A stretch of DNA of 64,000 nt, taken from Burkholderiales bacterium (lineage in GTDB: Bacteria > Pseudomonadota > Gammaproteobacteria > Burkholderiales > Burkholderiaceae_B). Of the stretch, positions 38,925-48,063 are shown in pieces (position 1 is the first letter of the stretch; every line of letters begins with the position of its first letter). The position numbers and the translations under genes are program-made. Under the pieces are notes generated by a model. The model did not search any database. It worked only from the letters and a program-made list of their open reading frames with translations, and had not been told where the DNA came from. Location: NCBI GenBank assembly GCA_027484315.1, contig JAIXTE010000129.1, positions 62,001-126,000 of the forward strand, in the 5' to 3' direction.

Positions 38925-39803
38925 ATGATTGATTCATTGATGAACTGGATATGCCGCAAGCTGATAGATTCCAAGTGCAAGCAGATGGGGTTGACCAAAC
39001 ATGCCGCTGATACGGTGGATGGGCGTACCGTGTATTTCAAGGGTGGCCAGGGGCCAGACATGGTGCTGCTTCATGGCTTTGGCGCCAACAAGGAAAACTG
39101 GCTGGCGTTGGCCCCACGCCTGATGCGCCATTACACGGTGTGGGTTCCCGACCTGATTGGTTTTGGTGAGTCGGATCGTCCCGCCAACGCGCGATTCCAC
39201 ATTGCCGCGCAGGCTGAACGGGTGGCTCGCTGGCTTGATGGTATTGGCGTGAAAAGCTTCCATGTCATGGGCAACTCGATGGGAGGTTATATGGCGGGTG
39301 CGCTGGCAGCCAACTTCCCAAACCGGGTTCTAAGCGCGTGCCTGTTGAACCCCGCAGGGGTCAATGGCGCAGAACACACTGCAATTGGAAAGACTTTCGC
39401 AGAAAGCGGAAAAATAATCCTGGCGCCAAGTACTTTTAAGGAATACGAACACATCATCGATTTGTGTTTCAACGGCAAGGCCCCGCCCATGCCAGGTTTC
39501 ATGCGCAAATACTTCGGCAGGATGTCGATCCAGAACAAGGCTTTGCTGGATCGCGTATTCATGGAGTTTGTGATTCCCGATGCCAATGTCAGCCTTAACG
39601 ACATGGTGGCCAGTACCCCGGTGCCTTTGATGGTGGTGTGGGGCGATTCAGACCTGTTGGTGCATTCGAACGGCTTGGCTTTGTTGAAACAGGCCCAGCC
39701 TGCAATTCACGACCTGATGCTGGAAAATACAGGCCACTGCCCGATGGTGGACAGGGCCTCGCAAGTTTACAAGGCACACTTGGCGTTCATGCCAGCATCT
39801 TGA
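38925..39803 (+). CDS. Alpha/beta-hydrolase
   Basis: The 292-residue protein has the alpha/beta-hydrolase oxyanion segment LLHGFGANKENW, the nucleophile elbow GNSMGG, and a likely acid (WGDSD) and histidine (ENTGHCPM) near the C-terminus. The pattern is lipase/esterase-like and the substrate is unknown. The start is uncertain: ATG 38925 is used because the bases before it have non-coding composition, but ATG 38874 has AGGA seven bases upstream. Its 3' end overlaps the convergent amidase gene by 17 bases. Confidence 0.85.
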   Translation: MIDSLMNWICRKLIDSKCKQMGLTKHAADTVDGRTVYFKGGQGPDMVLLHGFGANKENWLALAPRLMRHYTVWVPDLIGFGESDRPANARFHIAAQAERVARWLDGIGVKSFHVMGNSMGGYMAGALAANFPNRVLSACLLNPAGVNGAEHTAIGKTFAESGKIILAPSTFKEYEHIIDLCFNGKAPPMPGFMRKYFGRMSIQNKALLDRVFMEFVIPDANVSLNDMVASTPVPLMVVWGDSDLLVHSNGLALLKQAQPAIHDLMLENTGHCPMVDRASQVYKAHLAFMPAS

Positions 39804-41226
39804 ATGGTTGGGCCTGTTCCAGTTCAAGGGCAAGCTCAATCAATCTGAATTCGTAGCCCATTGGGGCTGCGAAATGTACACCGACCGGAATGCCTTCAGC
39901 GTTGTGATGCATGGGCAAACTAATTGCGGGTGCGCCTGATACGTTTTGTGCTGCGGTAAATGATGCAAAGTTCACCAAGCGATATCGGGCTTCTTCAAAT
40001 GGCAAATCAAGTGCCAAGTGGCCCAGTGGTGGGGCAGGGTGGCCCAGTGTCGGGCTTAATAGCACATCCACATTTTCGAAGGCCTGTGCATATTGGGCTT
40101 CGAACTGATGAAGCCTGCGCAATGCAAATGGAAACTTCATCAGATTGCGAGTGAAATGGCGCGCCAGCCCGTGGGTCAGTGGTTCCAGCTTCTTGGTGTT
40201 CAAGCTTCGATCAACCGCCAATCTGCCCGCATAGGAAATGGATGCGGCCAGCATGCCCCAGTACAACAGGAAGTCATCTGCAAACTGTGCCGGTATCGGA
40301 ATCTGAATTTCCTGTACTTCGTGACCAAGGCTTTCACACAAGGCCGCTGCCTTGTGAACAGCCTCCACGCAATCGGGGTGGGTTGCATCGCCTGAAATTT
40401 TCATTGTGAACAGTCCGATTTTCAGGCGTTTTCGCCCCGGCATGGTGATGTGACCCAAAGGGGGCAAGATGGGGTTTTTATAATGAGCTTCAGCCTGTGC
40501 AAAAAATGCTGCCGTGTCACGTACCGTGCGCGTGACCACACCATCGCTGACAATATTGATGGGCAGGCTCTTGGCCATTTCATTCATGGCCAAACGGCCA
40601 CGGCTGGGCTTTAAACCCACCAGCCCGCAGCAGGCCGCTGGAATTCGTATGGAACCGCCACCGTCATTGGCATGCGCAATTGGCACTACCCCAGCAGCCA
40701 CCAAGGCTGCTGAACCGCCCGATGAACCACCGGTGCTGTGGCCAATGTGCCAAGGGTTGTGCGCTGGTTCAGCGGAGCTGTATTCCGTGGTGGCGGTCAA
40801 TCCGAATTCAGGCAGTTTGGTTTTGCCCAGAAAAACCAGCCCGGTGTCCATCAACTGCCGGGCCACCGCGCTGGTGTGGTTTTTGATTTTATTCGGCATG
40901 GCTGCTGAACCATGACGTGTTGGCAAACCCTCAAGATCCAGGTTGTCTTTCAAGAAGCTTGGTATGCCTTGAAAGGTTTTGAATTTACCAATCGCCCGAT
41001 CTTTTTGGTCGAGCCGTTTGGCTTGCCCCAAAGCGTGATTTTCTTGAAGGCATGCCGTGGCGTGCAAAACCGGGTCTACTCTTTCAAGTCTTTTGTATGC
41101 GGCTTGCACCAGTTCGGTAGAACTGATGTCACCACATTCAAGCAATTCACCCAGTGCAGTGGCATCGTGCAGGCCCAATGCATCGTTTTTATCAAAGGCA
41201 TGCAGGCGTGTGTGTTTCGTTCTCAT
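39787..41226 (-). CDS. Amidase, amidase-signature family
   Basis: The 479-residue enzyme hydrolyses an amide bond by a Ser-cisSer-Lys triad. Lys93 (FLKDN), Ser168 (TGGSSGGSAA) and Ser192 (DGGGSIRIP) are all present. It lacks GatA context (no gatB or gatC nearby), so it is probably a general amidase rather than the glutamyl-tRNA amidotransferase. ATG 41226 gives MRTKHTRLHAFD; the upstream in-frame stretch is not family-like. It diverges from the YchJ-like gene. Confidence 0.9.
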   Translation of the reverse strand: MRTKHTRLHAFDKNDALGLHDATALGELLECGDISSTELVQAAYKRLERVDPVLHATACLQENHALGQAKRLDQKDRAIGKFKTFQGIPSFLKDNLDLEGLPTRHGSAAMPNKIKNHTSAVARQLMDTGLVFLGKTKLPEFGLTATTEYSSAEPAHNPWHIGHSTGGSSGGSAALVAAGVVPIAHANDGGGSIRIPAACCGLVGLKPSRGRLAMNEMAKSLPINIVSDGVVTRTVRDTAAFFAQAEAHYKNPILPPLGHITMPGRKRLKIGLFTMKISGDATHPDCVEAVHKAAALCESLGHEVQEIQIPIPAQFADDFLLYWGMLAASISYAGRLAVDRSLNTKKLEPLTHGLARHFTRNLMKFPFALRRLHQFEAQYAQAFENVDVLLSPTLGHPAPPLGHLALDLPFEEARYRLVNFASFTAAQNVSGAPAISLPMHHNAEGIPVGVHFAAPMGYEFRLIELALELEQAQPFKMLA

Positions 41227-41289
41227 TGTGATTTCTTGTAGGTTGGCTGTCTCTGACTTCAGTCTAAAATGAAACCCTCCGCTTGATGA

Positions 41290-41706
41290 ATGCGTTTGCC
41301 TCACATGGTCCGAAAATATCAATCCAACCCGTGCCCCTGTGGCGGTGCCAGTTATGCAACATGCTGTGAACCTTTTCACACAGGCTTGGCATCTGCACCC
41401 ACAGCCGAAGCTTTGATGAAATCGCGTTACAGCGCTTATGCATTGGGTTTAAGCGACTATGTGCAGACCACCTGGCATGTGTCCACGCGCCCACCGCAGT
41501 TGGATTTGTCCCGGGAAAGGGACCAAGGCAAGTGGATTGGTTTGATGGTGAAGCAGCACAGGCCCCAAGGTGACAAAGCAGAGGTTGAATTCGTGGCGCG
41601 CTACAAGGCCAAAGTGGGCCCGGCAAGCCGCTTGCATGAGAACAGCCGTTTTGTGTTGGAAGGAGGCAACTGGTTTTATGTCGATGGCGATTTGTTCGAC
41701 AACTGA
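41290..41706 (+). CDS. YchJ-like SEC-C motif protein
   Basis: A 138-residue protein opens with a cysteine motif (NPCPCGGASYATCCEPFH), typical of the YchJ/UPF0225 group and the SEC-C metal-binding fold. A core with MKSRYSAYALGLSDYVQTTWH follows, resembling the NTF2-like YchJ domain. The function is unknown. ATG 41305 is a possible alternative start. It may be cotranscribed with nothing, since the hsp20 gene downstream has its own promoter candidate. Confidence 0.88.
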   Translation: MRLPHMVRKYQSNPCPCGGASYATCCEPFHTGLASAPTAEALMKSRYSAYALGLSDYVQTTWHVSTRPPQLDLSRERDQGKWIGLMVKQHRPQGDKAEVEFVARYKAKVGPASRLHENSRFVLEGGNWFYVDGDLFDN

Positions 41707-41725
41707 AATTTTTTGTTGAAAAGGC

Positions 41726-41753
41726 CTTGAAATTTTTCAGTTGAGTTCATAAA
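41726..41753 (+). promoter_or_regulatory. Candidate sigma-32 heat-shock promoter of hsp20
   Basis: CTTGAAA at 41726-41732 is a perfect sigma-32 -35 element. After 13 bases, TTCATAAA (41746-41753) partly matches the CCCCATnT -10 element. It lies about 80 bases before a small heat-shock gene, which is the main support. Confidence 0.45.
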
Positions 41754-41835
41754 TCAGGATTACGGGAAATGTCTCGGAGAGAGTTTCTCGCAATATGTTT
41801 TAAAACTGATTTTTTGCTTCTTTGGAGATTGAATC

Positions 41836-42300
41836 ATGGCAACGATTGACCTAACCCCCCTTTACCGCAGCACCATTGGTTTTGACCGCATGGCCAGCAT
41901 TCTGGATGCCGCGATGCGCGCCGATACGTCCAGCGGATATCCTCCCTACAACATCGAAGCGCTGGAAGAAAACCGATACCAGATCAGCGTTGCTGTGGCC
42001 GGTTTTGATGAACAGGAGCTTGAACTGGAAGTGGAGCGGGGCGTGCTTACCGTGCGTGGACGCAAAGCCGACGAAGAAGGCAAGCAGTACCTGCACAAGG
42101 GCATTGCATTTCGCAGTTTCGAGCGCAAATTCAACCTGGCAGACCATGTTCAGGTGGAAGGTGCCAGTTTGAAAAATGGCCTGTTGGTGGTCGAGTTGCT
42201 GAAAGTGATTCCTGAACAGATGAAGGCCCGCCGAATTCCGATTGGTGACACCAGCCTGCGCACCATCGAAGCGGAAAACAAGCCACAGGCCGCGGCCTGA
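41836..42300 (+). CDS. Small heat-shock protein, Hsp20/IbpA family
   Basis: The 154-residue holdase binds unfolding proteins and stops aggregation. The start MATIDLTPLYRSTIGFDRM is IbpA/HspA-like. The alpha-crystallin domain (about residues 35-130) includes YQISVAVAGFDEQELELE and ENGLLV-like KNGLLVVELLK. TGGAG lies upstream of the ATG. A strong terminator follows. The heat-shock promoter candidate upstream supports the expected regulation. Confidence 0.93.
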   Translation: MATIDLTPLYRSTIGFDRMASILDAAMRADTSSGYPPYNIEALEENRYQISVAVAGFDEQELELEVERGVLTVRGRKADEEGKQYLHKGIAFRSFERKFNLADHVQVEGASLKNGLLVVELLKVIPEQMKARRIPIGDTSLRTIEAENKPQAAA

Positions 42301-42320
42301 TACTTATCGGTTGTCATTTC

Positions 42321-42352
42321 ACAAAAAAAGCAGCCTCGTGCTGCTTTTTTGT
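42321..42352 (+). terminator. Bidirectional intrinsic terminator after hsp20
   Basis: AAAAAAGCAGC (42324-42334) pairs with GCTGCTTTTTT (42340-42350) around CTCGT, with A-rich and T-rich flanks on each side. It is a textbook terminator on the plus strand and could also act on the minus strand. Confidence 0.85.
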
Positions 42353-42389
42353 GTTTACACTGACGGTTGTTGCGACACCAATCCATTTC

Positions 42390-43061
42390 ATGCCCCACAT
42401 TTATTGCGTATCTGATCGCGCAATCCAGATTGACTGGGATTCCTGCTCTGTCAGTTCCATAGTGGTTGCCCAGGCACTGCACAAAACCACAGCGGGCATG
42501 TCATTGCCCAGGTTTCAGTGTGTTCAGGCCGACAGATCAACCACCCTGTTGTTTGAAAGTGCGGTATTTCCTGAGGTTTTGAACGATCTCAGGAATGGGC
42601 TGGTCACATCGCTTTCAAGGAATGAGCAGCAAACCACTGCATTGGCTCCAAATGCCAAACACCATGTACTCAGCGTGCAATATGGCGGTGCAGCAGGCCC
42701 TGATCTTGACTGGCTGGCTGCACAAACAGGCCTGAGCACACAAGCCGTGATCGACCTGCACTGCAGCGCGGTTTACACCGTTCAATTTTTAGGTTTTTTG
42801 CCCGGGTTTGCTTATTTGAGCGGTTTGCCCAGCGTACTTCAGTTTCCAAGGCGCAGTCAGCCCAGGGCTCGCGTGCCCGCAGGCACACTTGCCATTGGCG
42901 CAGAATATTGTGCGGTGTATCCATGGGAAAGTCCGGGTGGCTGGCACCTGATTGGCCATATTGAACAGCGCATGTTTGATCCCACCAAATCAGACGACAT
43001 TGGCCAGTCCTTTTTTCAGGCTGGTGATGTGGTTCAGTTTACTCGGGCTGACCATGCTTAA
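42390..43061 (+). CDS. pxpB: 5-oxoprolinase subunit PxpB
   Basis: PxpB with PxpC and PxpA makes the ATP-dependent 5-oxoprolinase that opens pyroglutamate to glutamate. The 223-residue protein carries the KipI-type signatures FLGFLPGFAYLSGLP and PRRSQPRARVPAGTLAIG. ATG 42390 is preferred because the frame before it runs into the hsp20 terminator. The gene overlaps pxpC by eight bases. Confidence 0.93.
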   Translation: MPHIYCVSDRAIQIDWDSCSVSSIVVAQALHKTTAGMSLPRFQCVQADRSTTLLFESAVFPEVLNDLRNGLVTSLSRNEQQTTALAPNAKHHVLSVQYGGAAGPDLDWLAAQTGLSTQAVIDLHCSAVYTVQFLGFLPGFAYLSGLPSVLQFPRRSQPRARVPAGTLAIGAEYCAVYPWESPGGWHLIGHIEQRMFDPTKSDDIGQSFFQAGDVVQFTRADHA

Positions 43062-44013
43062 GGTGATCAAGGCACAAGGTCAGGGGCTTGTCAGCGACAG
43101 TGGGCGTTGGGGGTACCAGCACCAGGGCGTGCCGGTGGGTGGTGTTCTCGATTCATTTTCATACTTAGTTGGCAACCGGGCACTGGGCAACCCGGACAAT
43201 GCAGCCTGCCTGGAATTGATGGGTCAATTTGTATTCGTGTGCACCCAGCCCGGCAAGGTGTTTCTTGCGAACAGGGGCGCACAGGCCACACTCAACAGCA
43301 AGGTTGTTTATTGCGGCCAGGTTTTGTACCTGCAAGAAGGGGATGTGCTGGCCATCAAGCCGCCTCACCTCGGTTTCTGGACTTTGCTGTGCATTCAGGG
43401 GGGCATCGATGTACCCATGGTGATGGGCTCGCGAAGTACTTGCCTTGCTGCGGTATTTGGCGGGTTTGAGGGCAGGGCTTTGCAGGCTGGGGATTGCTTG
43501 AAGGCTGGTTCAGAATTTCAGCCAGCGGTACGCCAAGGCATTCGACTGGCCATGCCCTTGGCACTGCGAAATGGTGCAGGGGAATTGCCAGTGCGTTGTT
43601 TGCCAGGCCCCGAGTTTGAAGCACTCAATCCCGATTCCCTCCGGCTGTTTGAGCAGCAAGCCTACACCCTGGGCCAACAATGCAGCCGGATGGGCTACGC
43701 CTTGCAGGCACAACATTCGCCATTGCAACTTTCAGGCTCACTTTCCCTGCGTTCGCATGCCGTGCACCCCGGTATTGTTCAGTTACCGCCCAGAGGCAAC
43801 CCTGTCGTTCTACTGTGTGAGTCCCAAGTGACCGGAGGTTATCCTCGGCTTGCCGGTGTTTTAGCCAGTGAACTCTGGAAGTTTTCTCAACTTGGACCCG
43901 GGCAAAGCGTACACTGGGTTGTGGTGGATGCTGCACAGGCCAAACGCTTGCAGCACCAGCACAATAATGAAATAAGGCGGTACCACCATGTTATTGAATC
44001 AAACCGTGGCTAA
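43054..44013 (+). CDS. pxpC: 5-oxoprolinase subunit PxpC
   Basis: The 319-residue KipA-type subunit starts MLKVIKAQGQGLVSDSGRWGYQHQGVPVGG, the family's opening, and contains GNPDNAACLE and the later PGIVQLPPRGNPVVLLCESQVTGGYP. It overlaps pxpB and pxpA on either side, so the three subunits are probably made together. Confidence 0.93.
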   Translation: MLKVIKAQGQGLVSDSGRWGYQHQGVPVGGVLDSFSYLVGNRALGNPDNAACLELMGQFVFVCTQPGKVFLANRGAQATLNSKVVYCGQVLYLQEGDVLAIKPPHLGFWTLLCIQGGIDVPMVMGSRSTCLAAVFGGFEGRALQAGDCLKAGSEFQPAVRQGIRLAMPLALRNGAGELPVRCLPGPEFEALNPDSLRLFEQQAYTLGQQCSRMGYALQAQHSPLQLSGSLSLRSHAVHPGIVQLPPRGNPVVLLCESQVTGGYPRLAGVLASELWKFSQLGPGQSVHWVVVDAAQAKRLQHQHNNEIRRYHHVIESNRG

Positions 44014-44752
44014 AGTCATGTGGATTAACGCGGATCTGGGCGAAGGTTTTTCTTGCGACGAAGAATTGTTCAAGCTGATCGATTGGGCCAATATTGCATG
44101 CGATGGGCATGCAGGCAATGCAGACAGCATTCGCGTGGCCTGTGAACTTGCAATGGAACACAATGTACAGGTTGGGGCGCACCCCAGTTACCCTGACAGG
44201 GCGGGTTTTGGTCGAAAAAAACCGGACATGAAGCCCGAACAGTTGTTGGGAGAATTGAAACGGCAGGTAGATCTGTTTGAAAACATTGCCGCGCAAACGG
44301 GTTGCGTGACCGCGCATTTCAAGCCCCATGGCCAGTTGTACAACGACGCTGCATTTCAGGAGGTTGAAAGCAGCCTTCTGATTGAGCTGGCTCAGAATTA
44401 TCCGCATTTACAACTGCTCGCCCTTGCCCAAAGCCCTCAGGTGGCCAAGTCTCGCGCAGCTGGCCTTGTGGTGGTCGAAGAGGCTTTTCCAGACCGGGGC
44501 TACATGCCCAATGGTGCCTTGGCCCCCCGAGGGCTTGAAGGGGCCATGCTGGACAATCCTGAAGCCGTGAAGGCCCAGGCGGTGTCGTTGATACGGCGCG
44601 GTCCCTTGGTCTGCGTGGATGGGTCAAGCAGGGTGGTAAAGGCACAAACCCTGTGTGTTCATGGCGATACACCCCAAGCACTGGCCAACGCACAGCTTGT
44701 TCGGGAAGCCTTGATCGAGCAGGATCAGGACACGTTCAGCGGAGCCGATTAA
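43988..44752 (+). CDS. pxpA: 5-oxoprolinase subunit PxpA (LamB/YcsF family)
   Basis: The 254-residue subunit has the LamB/YcsF signature INADLGEGFSCDEEL and VGAHPSYPDRAGFGRK, HGQLYNDA and FPDRGYMPNG. AAGGCGG (43974-43980) seven bases before ATG 43988 supports that start, though ATG 44018 is where most relatives begin. The order pxpB-pxpC-pxpA differs from the pxpA-first order of some species. Confidence 0.94.
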   Translation: MLLNQTVAKVMWINADLGEGFSCDEELFKLIDWANIACDGHAGNADSIRVACELAMEHNVQVGAHPSYPDRAGFGRKKPDMKPEQLLGELKRQVDLFENIAAQTGCVTAHFKPHGQLYNDAAFQEVESSLLIELAQNYPHLQLLALAQSPQVAKSRAAGLVVVEEAFPDRGYMPNGALAPRGLEGAMLDNPEAVKAQAVSLIRRGPLVCVDGSSRVVKAQTLCVHGDTPQALANAQLVREALIEQDQDTFSGAD

Positions 44753-44788
44753 GGCTAAGAATCAAGTCCACACATTAAGCCCTGCAGA

Positions 44789-45187
44789 TCAGGCTGAGGT
44801 CTTCGGCACAAACCGCACATTCAATGGCTCGAACCCATGTTTGGCGCGCGCCTGGTTGCAACGTGGGTTCAATTCCCCTTGCGCATCAAACACATCGTAT
44901 TCACGGCAGGGCGAAGGGCGGTTTTCATACACGGTACAGGTCACTGATTCACCCAGATTTCCTGCCAGCGCAATGCAGCGCGGCTTGCTTTGCGAGCTGC
45001 CTTTCATGCAGCTGCGGTAAAGGTTCATTTGCTCGGTCAGTTCAACCGGCACAAATCCGCCTTCTGCTGCGGTGGTTTCACCCCAGTAAAAGCTGATACG
45101 GAATGTTGAGCAGCACACGCCGCAACTCTGGCACAAGGCTTCTACGCCCGCACCATCGGTAATCAGGGTGGGTGGGTTTGACTGCAT
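44789..45187 (-). CDS. YkgJ-family cysteine-cluster protein
   Basis: The 132-residue protein has a CQSCGVCCSTF cluster near the N-terminus, later CIAL and CTVYENRPSPCREY. These eight or so cysteines are the hallmark of the YkgJ (zinc/iron-chelating) family. The biochemical role is unknown. ATG 45187 with GAGG five bases upstream is chosen; ATGs at 45202 and 45211 are alternatives. It is convergent with pxpA. Confidence 0.85.
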   Translation of the reverse strand: MQSNPPTLITDGAGVEALCQSCGVCCSTFRISFYWGETTAAEGGFVPVELTEQMNLYRSCMKGSSQSKPRCIALAGNLGESVTCTVYENRPSPCREYDVFDAQGELNPRCNQARAKHGFEPLNVRFVPKTSA

Positions 45188-45365
45188 TTTGACCTCAGAC
45201 ATAACAGCCATGGGGAAGATGCGCGAATATATTCTGAGCGCACCGTCAAATCAAGCACTATTTTCGAAACGCCAGGATGCCAATAAAAAGTATTTTGTAA
45301 GGCGCAGGGCCTACAATAGGGAAAACCATTATAAAAACCATTGACGCCAAGGAAATGGAGAGACT

Positions 45366-47327
45366 GTGAACCGACCGAACACCGCCCCTATGGTGGATTG
45401 GGGGCAACACGCACCCGATGCAACCCAAGCCACGACCACACCGTCGGGCCAAATACTGGATTACATCAAGCAACGGTTGATCAAGCATGCACCTTTCAGC
45501 GAAATTCCCTTGAGAGACCTGGATTGTTTACTCAATGGCTGCGCTGAGACCTACTTTGCCCCCAATGAAGTAATTGTTCGGCCTGACGATGGCCCACCCA
45601 AATTCCTGTATTACGTCGAAAAGGGCTCAGCCGTAGGCCGAAAAGGCCTGGCAGATTTGTCATCAACAGGCTTTCAGTACGAAGCAGGTGAAATGTTTCC
45701 AGTGAATGCCTTTCTCGCCAAGCGCGCTGTAACCGCCACGTACAGTGCCCGCGAAGACACCTTTTGCCTGATGTTCACCTTTGACTCGGTGCAGGCACTC
45801 GCCCGCAAAAGTCCGGTGTTTTCCGATTACCTCACGCGGCGCACCATGCAGTTCCTGGACCTGTCCAGAAAGGCCATCCAGGTGGCGTATTCTTCCCAAA
45901 CCCTGGCTGAACAAACCCTTGAAAAGCCGCTGCGCGACGTGTGTCGGCACGAACCTTTTTCCTGTTCCCCCAATACTCCGCTGAAGCAGGTGCTTGAAGT
46001 GATGCACGAACACCGCATCGGCTCCATGATTGTGGTCAATGAGGGTATGCAGGTGGCCGGGATACTGACCCGACAAGACGTGTTGTCCCGGGTGGCCATG
46101 GCAGAAAAACCGCTGACCTCGCTGATTTCCGATGTCATGAACACGCCAGTGCACACGCTCGATGAATCCTGTTCTGCTCAAGATGCGGCCTTGCTGATGT
46201 CACGGTTCGGTATTCGCCATGTTCCTGTGACCCGGGACGGCAAGCTCAGCGGTATTGTGTCGGAACGGGACATTTTCGCCATGCAGCGTTTGTCCTTGAA
46301 ACAGATCAGTAGCAATATTCATTCTGCGCAGGATGCCGATATGCTGCGGGCCTGTGCCAACGACATTCGCACGTTCGCCAAAAATCTGTTGGGGCAGGGC
46401 ATTGCAGCCAAGCAACTGACTGAGCTGATCAGCCACCTGAACGATGTTTTGACTGAACGAATTCTTGAGGTGGTGGGCAACCGGATGGGTATCGATCCTT
46501 CCAGCTACTGCTGGCTCAGTTTCGGGTCGGAGGGGCGTTCAGAGCAAACCATTGCGACCGATCAGGACAACGGCCTGTTGTTTGTCAGCGAGCAACCCGA
46601 AGTGGATCGCCCCCATTGGCTTGCTTTTGCCAAGGAGGTCAATCAAACCCTTGACCAGTGCGGCTATCCGCTGTGCAAAGGCAACATCATGGCCAGTAAC
46701 CCGGAGTGTTGCATGACATCTGCAGAGTGGCTGAAAAAATTCGGCAAATGGATCGATGTGGCCACCCCGGAAAACCTGCTGCGTGTGAATATCTTTTTTG
46801 ACCTTCGTCCACTGGCGGGTAACAAGGAATTGGCCCAACCACTGCGCAATTACATGGTCACCCGCGCCAAGGAATCGACGATTTTCCTGCGGCTGCTGGC
46901 TGAAAACATCATGCGTTTTCGCCCACCCCTGAACTGGCACGGCAGCATCGACACCACGGAAATAGAGGATGTACGCACACTGGATTTGAAGCGGCAAGGC
47001 ACCGCTGTGTTTGTAGATGCAGCCCGTTTTTTCTCGCTGGTATTCGGTATTGACGAAGTAAACACCCGCCGTCGCTTCGAGGCCGTGGCCAAGCGCCTCA
47101 GCGTGGAGGAGCAGCGCCGCGACGCTTGGGTCAGCGCATTTGAATTCCTGCAAATGATGCGCCTGCGCATTCAGCTGGACGAAGGGGTGTCAGTACCGAA
47201 CCTGCCTGACCAACCGAATGTGGTGAACTATGATGTGCTGGATAACATCGACCGCCGCATTCTCAAAGAATGTTTCCGAGTCGGGCGTCGCCTTCAGCAG
47301 CGTATTGAATCGGAGCACATGCGTTGA
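45366..47327 (+). CDS. cNMP-binding / CBS / DUF294 nucleotidyltransferase-like protein
   Basis: The 653-residue cytoplasmic protein has four modules. A cyclic-nucleotide-binding-like domain (about 30-150) and two CBS motifs (about 195-320, GSMIVVNEGMQVAGILTRQDV) come first. They are followed by a DUF294 nucleotidyltransferase-like core with FGSEGRSEQTIATDQDNG (about 380-400) and a helical DUF294 C-terminal domain. The GSEGR..DQD pattern matches GlnE/GlnD-type transferases. Start GTG 45366 follows GGAGAG. Its stop overlaps the exonuclease start (TTGA), which implies coupling. Substrate unknown. Confidence 0.9.
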   Translation: MNRPNTAPMVDWGQHAPDATQATTTPSGQILDYIKQRLIKHAPFSEIPLRDLDCLLNGCAETYFAPNEVIVRPDDGPPKFLYYVEKGSAVGRKGLADLSSTGFQYEAGEMFPVNAFLAKRAVTATYSAREDTFCLMFTFDSVQALARKSPVFSDYLTRRTMQFLDLSRKAIQVAYSSQTLAEQTLEKPLRDVCRHEPFSCSPNTPLKQVLEVMHEHRIGSMIVVNEGMQVAGILTRQDVLSRVAMAEKPLTSLISDVMNTPVHTLDESCSAQDAALLMSRFGIRHVPVTRDGKLSGIVSERDIFAMQRLSLKQISSNIHSAQDADMLRACANDIRTFAKNLLGQGIAAKQLTELISHLNDVLTERILEVVGNRMGIDPSSYCWLSFGSEGRSEQTIATDQDNGLLFVSEQPEVDRPHWLAFAKEVNQTLDQCGYPLCKGNIMASNPECCMTSAEWLKKFGKWIDVATPENLLRVNIFFDLRPLAGNKELAQPLRNYMVTRAKESTIFLRLLAENIMRFRPPLNWHGSIDTTEIEDVRTLDLKRQGTAVFVDAARFFSLVFGIDEVNTRRRFEAVAKRLSVEEQRRDAWVSAFEFLQMMRLRIQLDEGVSVPNLPDQPNVVNYDVLDNIDRRILKECFRVGRRLQQRIESEHMR

Positions 47328-48058
47328 GTTCCACAGCCCCAAGTCAGTTGCTACCTCGCCCGGGTTGGGCGCAGTACATCCAGTACCGGTTGGCTCAGTC
47401 GCTGGACTTCTCCCAGCCAAATTCCGATCGGTGGGTGGTTCTCGATGTGGAATCCTCGGGGTTGAACCCCAAGAAAGATCGCCTGATTTCAATCGCGGCT
47501 TCCGCCATCGAATTTGACACCATGCGCAGGCCCCGCATTTCCTTGACAGATACTTTTGAGGTGATCATCAAGCAGCCACCTGAAATTGTGGAAATGATCG
47601 AATTCGAGGCGATCGACAAAAGCAATATTTTGATTCACGGCATCGGTATTGGCGCTCAGCAAAAAGGCATGAAAGCTGAACAGGCGCTTTCCGAGTTTCT
47701 GCGCTATGTGGGTGATTCGCCCTTGATTGCTTTTCACAGCTGGTTTGATGAAATCCTGATCAACAAGGCATTGCGCAAGGTGCTGGGCCGTTCAACCCAT
47801 CGGCATTGGCTCGACCTTGAACACCTTGCTGCTGTACTTCACAAGGAAAACCACCAACTGCCGCTCGATGTGTGGATGCAGCGCTATGGCATTGAATGTG
47901 AGCAGCGTCACCAAGCCGCCGCTGATGTGCTTGCGACAGCCCAGTTACTTTTGAAGTTGTGGCCCATGCTTCAAAAGCGCAAGGCGACGAAATGGAAAGA
48001 ATTGAAAACCATTGCAAACGGGCTTAAAACCTTGCCAGGCCGGAACATGCCAAGCTGA
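47324..48058 (+). CDS. DEDDh 3'-5' exonuclease, PolC/epsilon-like
   Basis: The 244-residue enzyme has the exonuclease I motif DVESSGLNP (Asp41, Glu43), exonuclease II FHSWFDEILIN, and exonuclease III HQAAADVLATAQ, giving a full DEDDh set. It is not the replicative DnaQ by context, as it lies directly after a CBS/DUF294 protein with start and stop overlapping in TTGA. A nucleic-acid or nucleotide-processing role is inferred. It is convergent with the thioesterase gene. Confidence 0.9.
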   Translation: MSSTAPSQLLPRPGWAQYIQYRLAQSLDFSQPNSDRWVVLDVESSGLNPKKDRLISIAASAIEFDTMRRPRISLTDTFEVIIKQPPEIVEMIEFEAIDKSNILIHGIGIGAQQKGMKAEQALSEFLRYVGDSPLIAFHSWFDEILINKALRKVLGRSTHRHWLDLEHLAAVLHKENHQLPLDVWMQRYGIECEQRHQAAADVLATAQLLLKLWPMLQKRKATKWKELKTIANGLKTLPGRNMPS

Positions 48059-48063
48059 GTTTA

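Noticed and set aside
45258..45488. Minus-strand open frame upstream of the DUF294 gene
   Set aside because: It overlaps the DUF294 gene start, has no ribosome site and no recognisable content.
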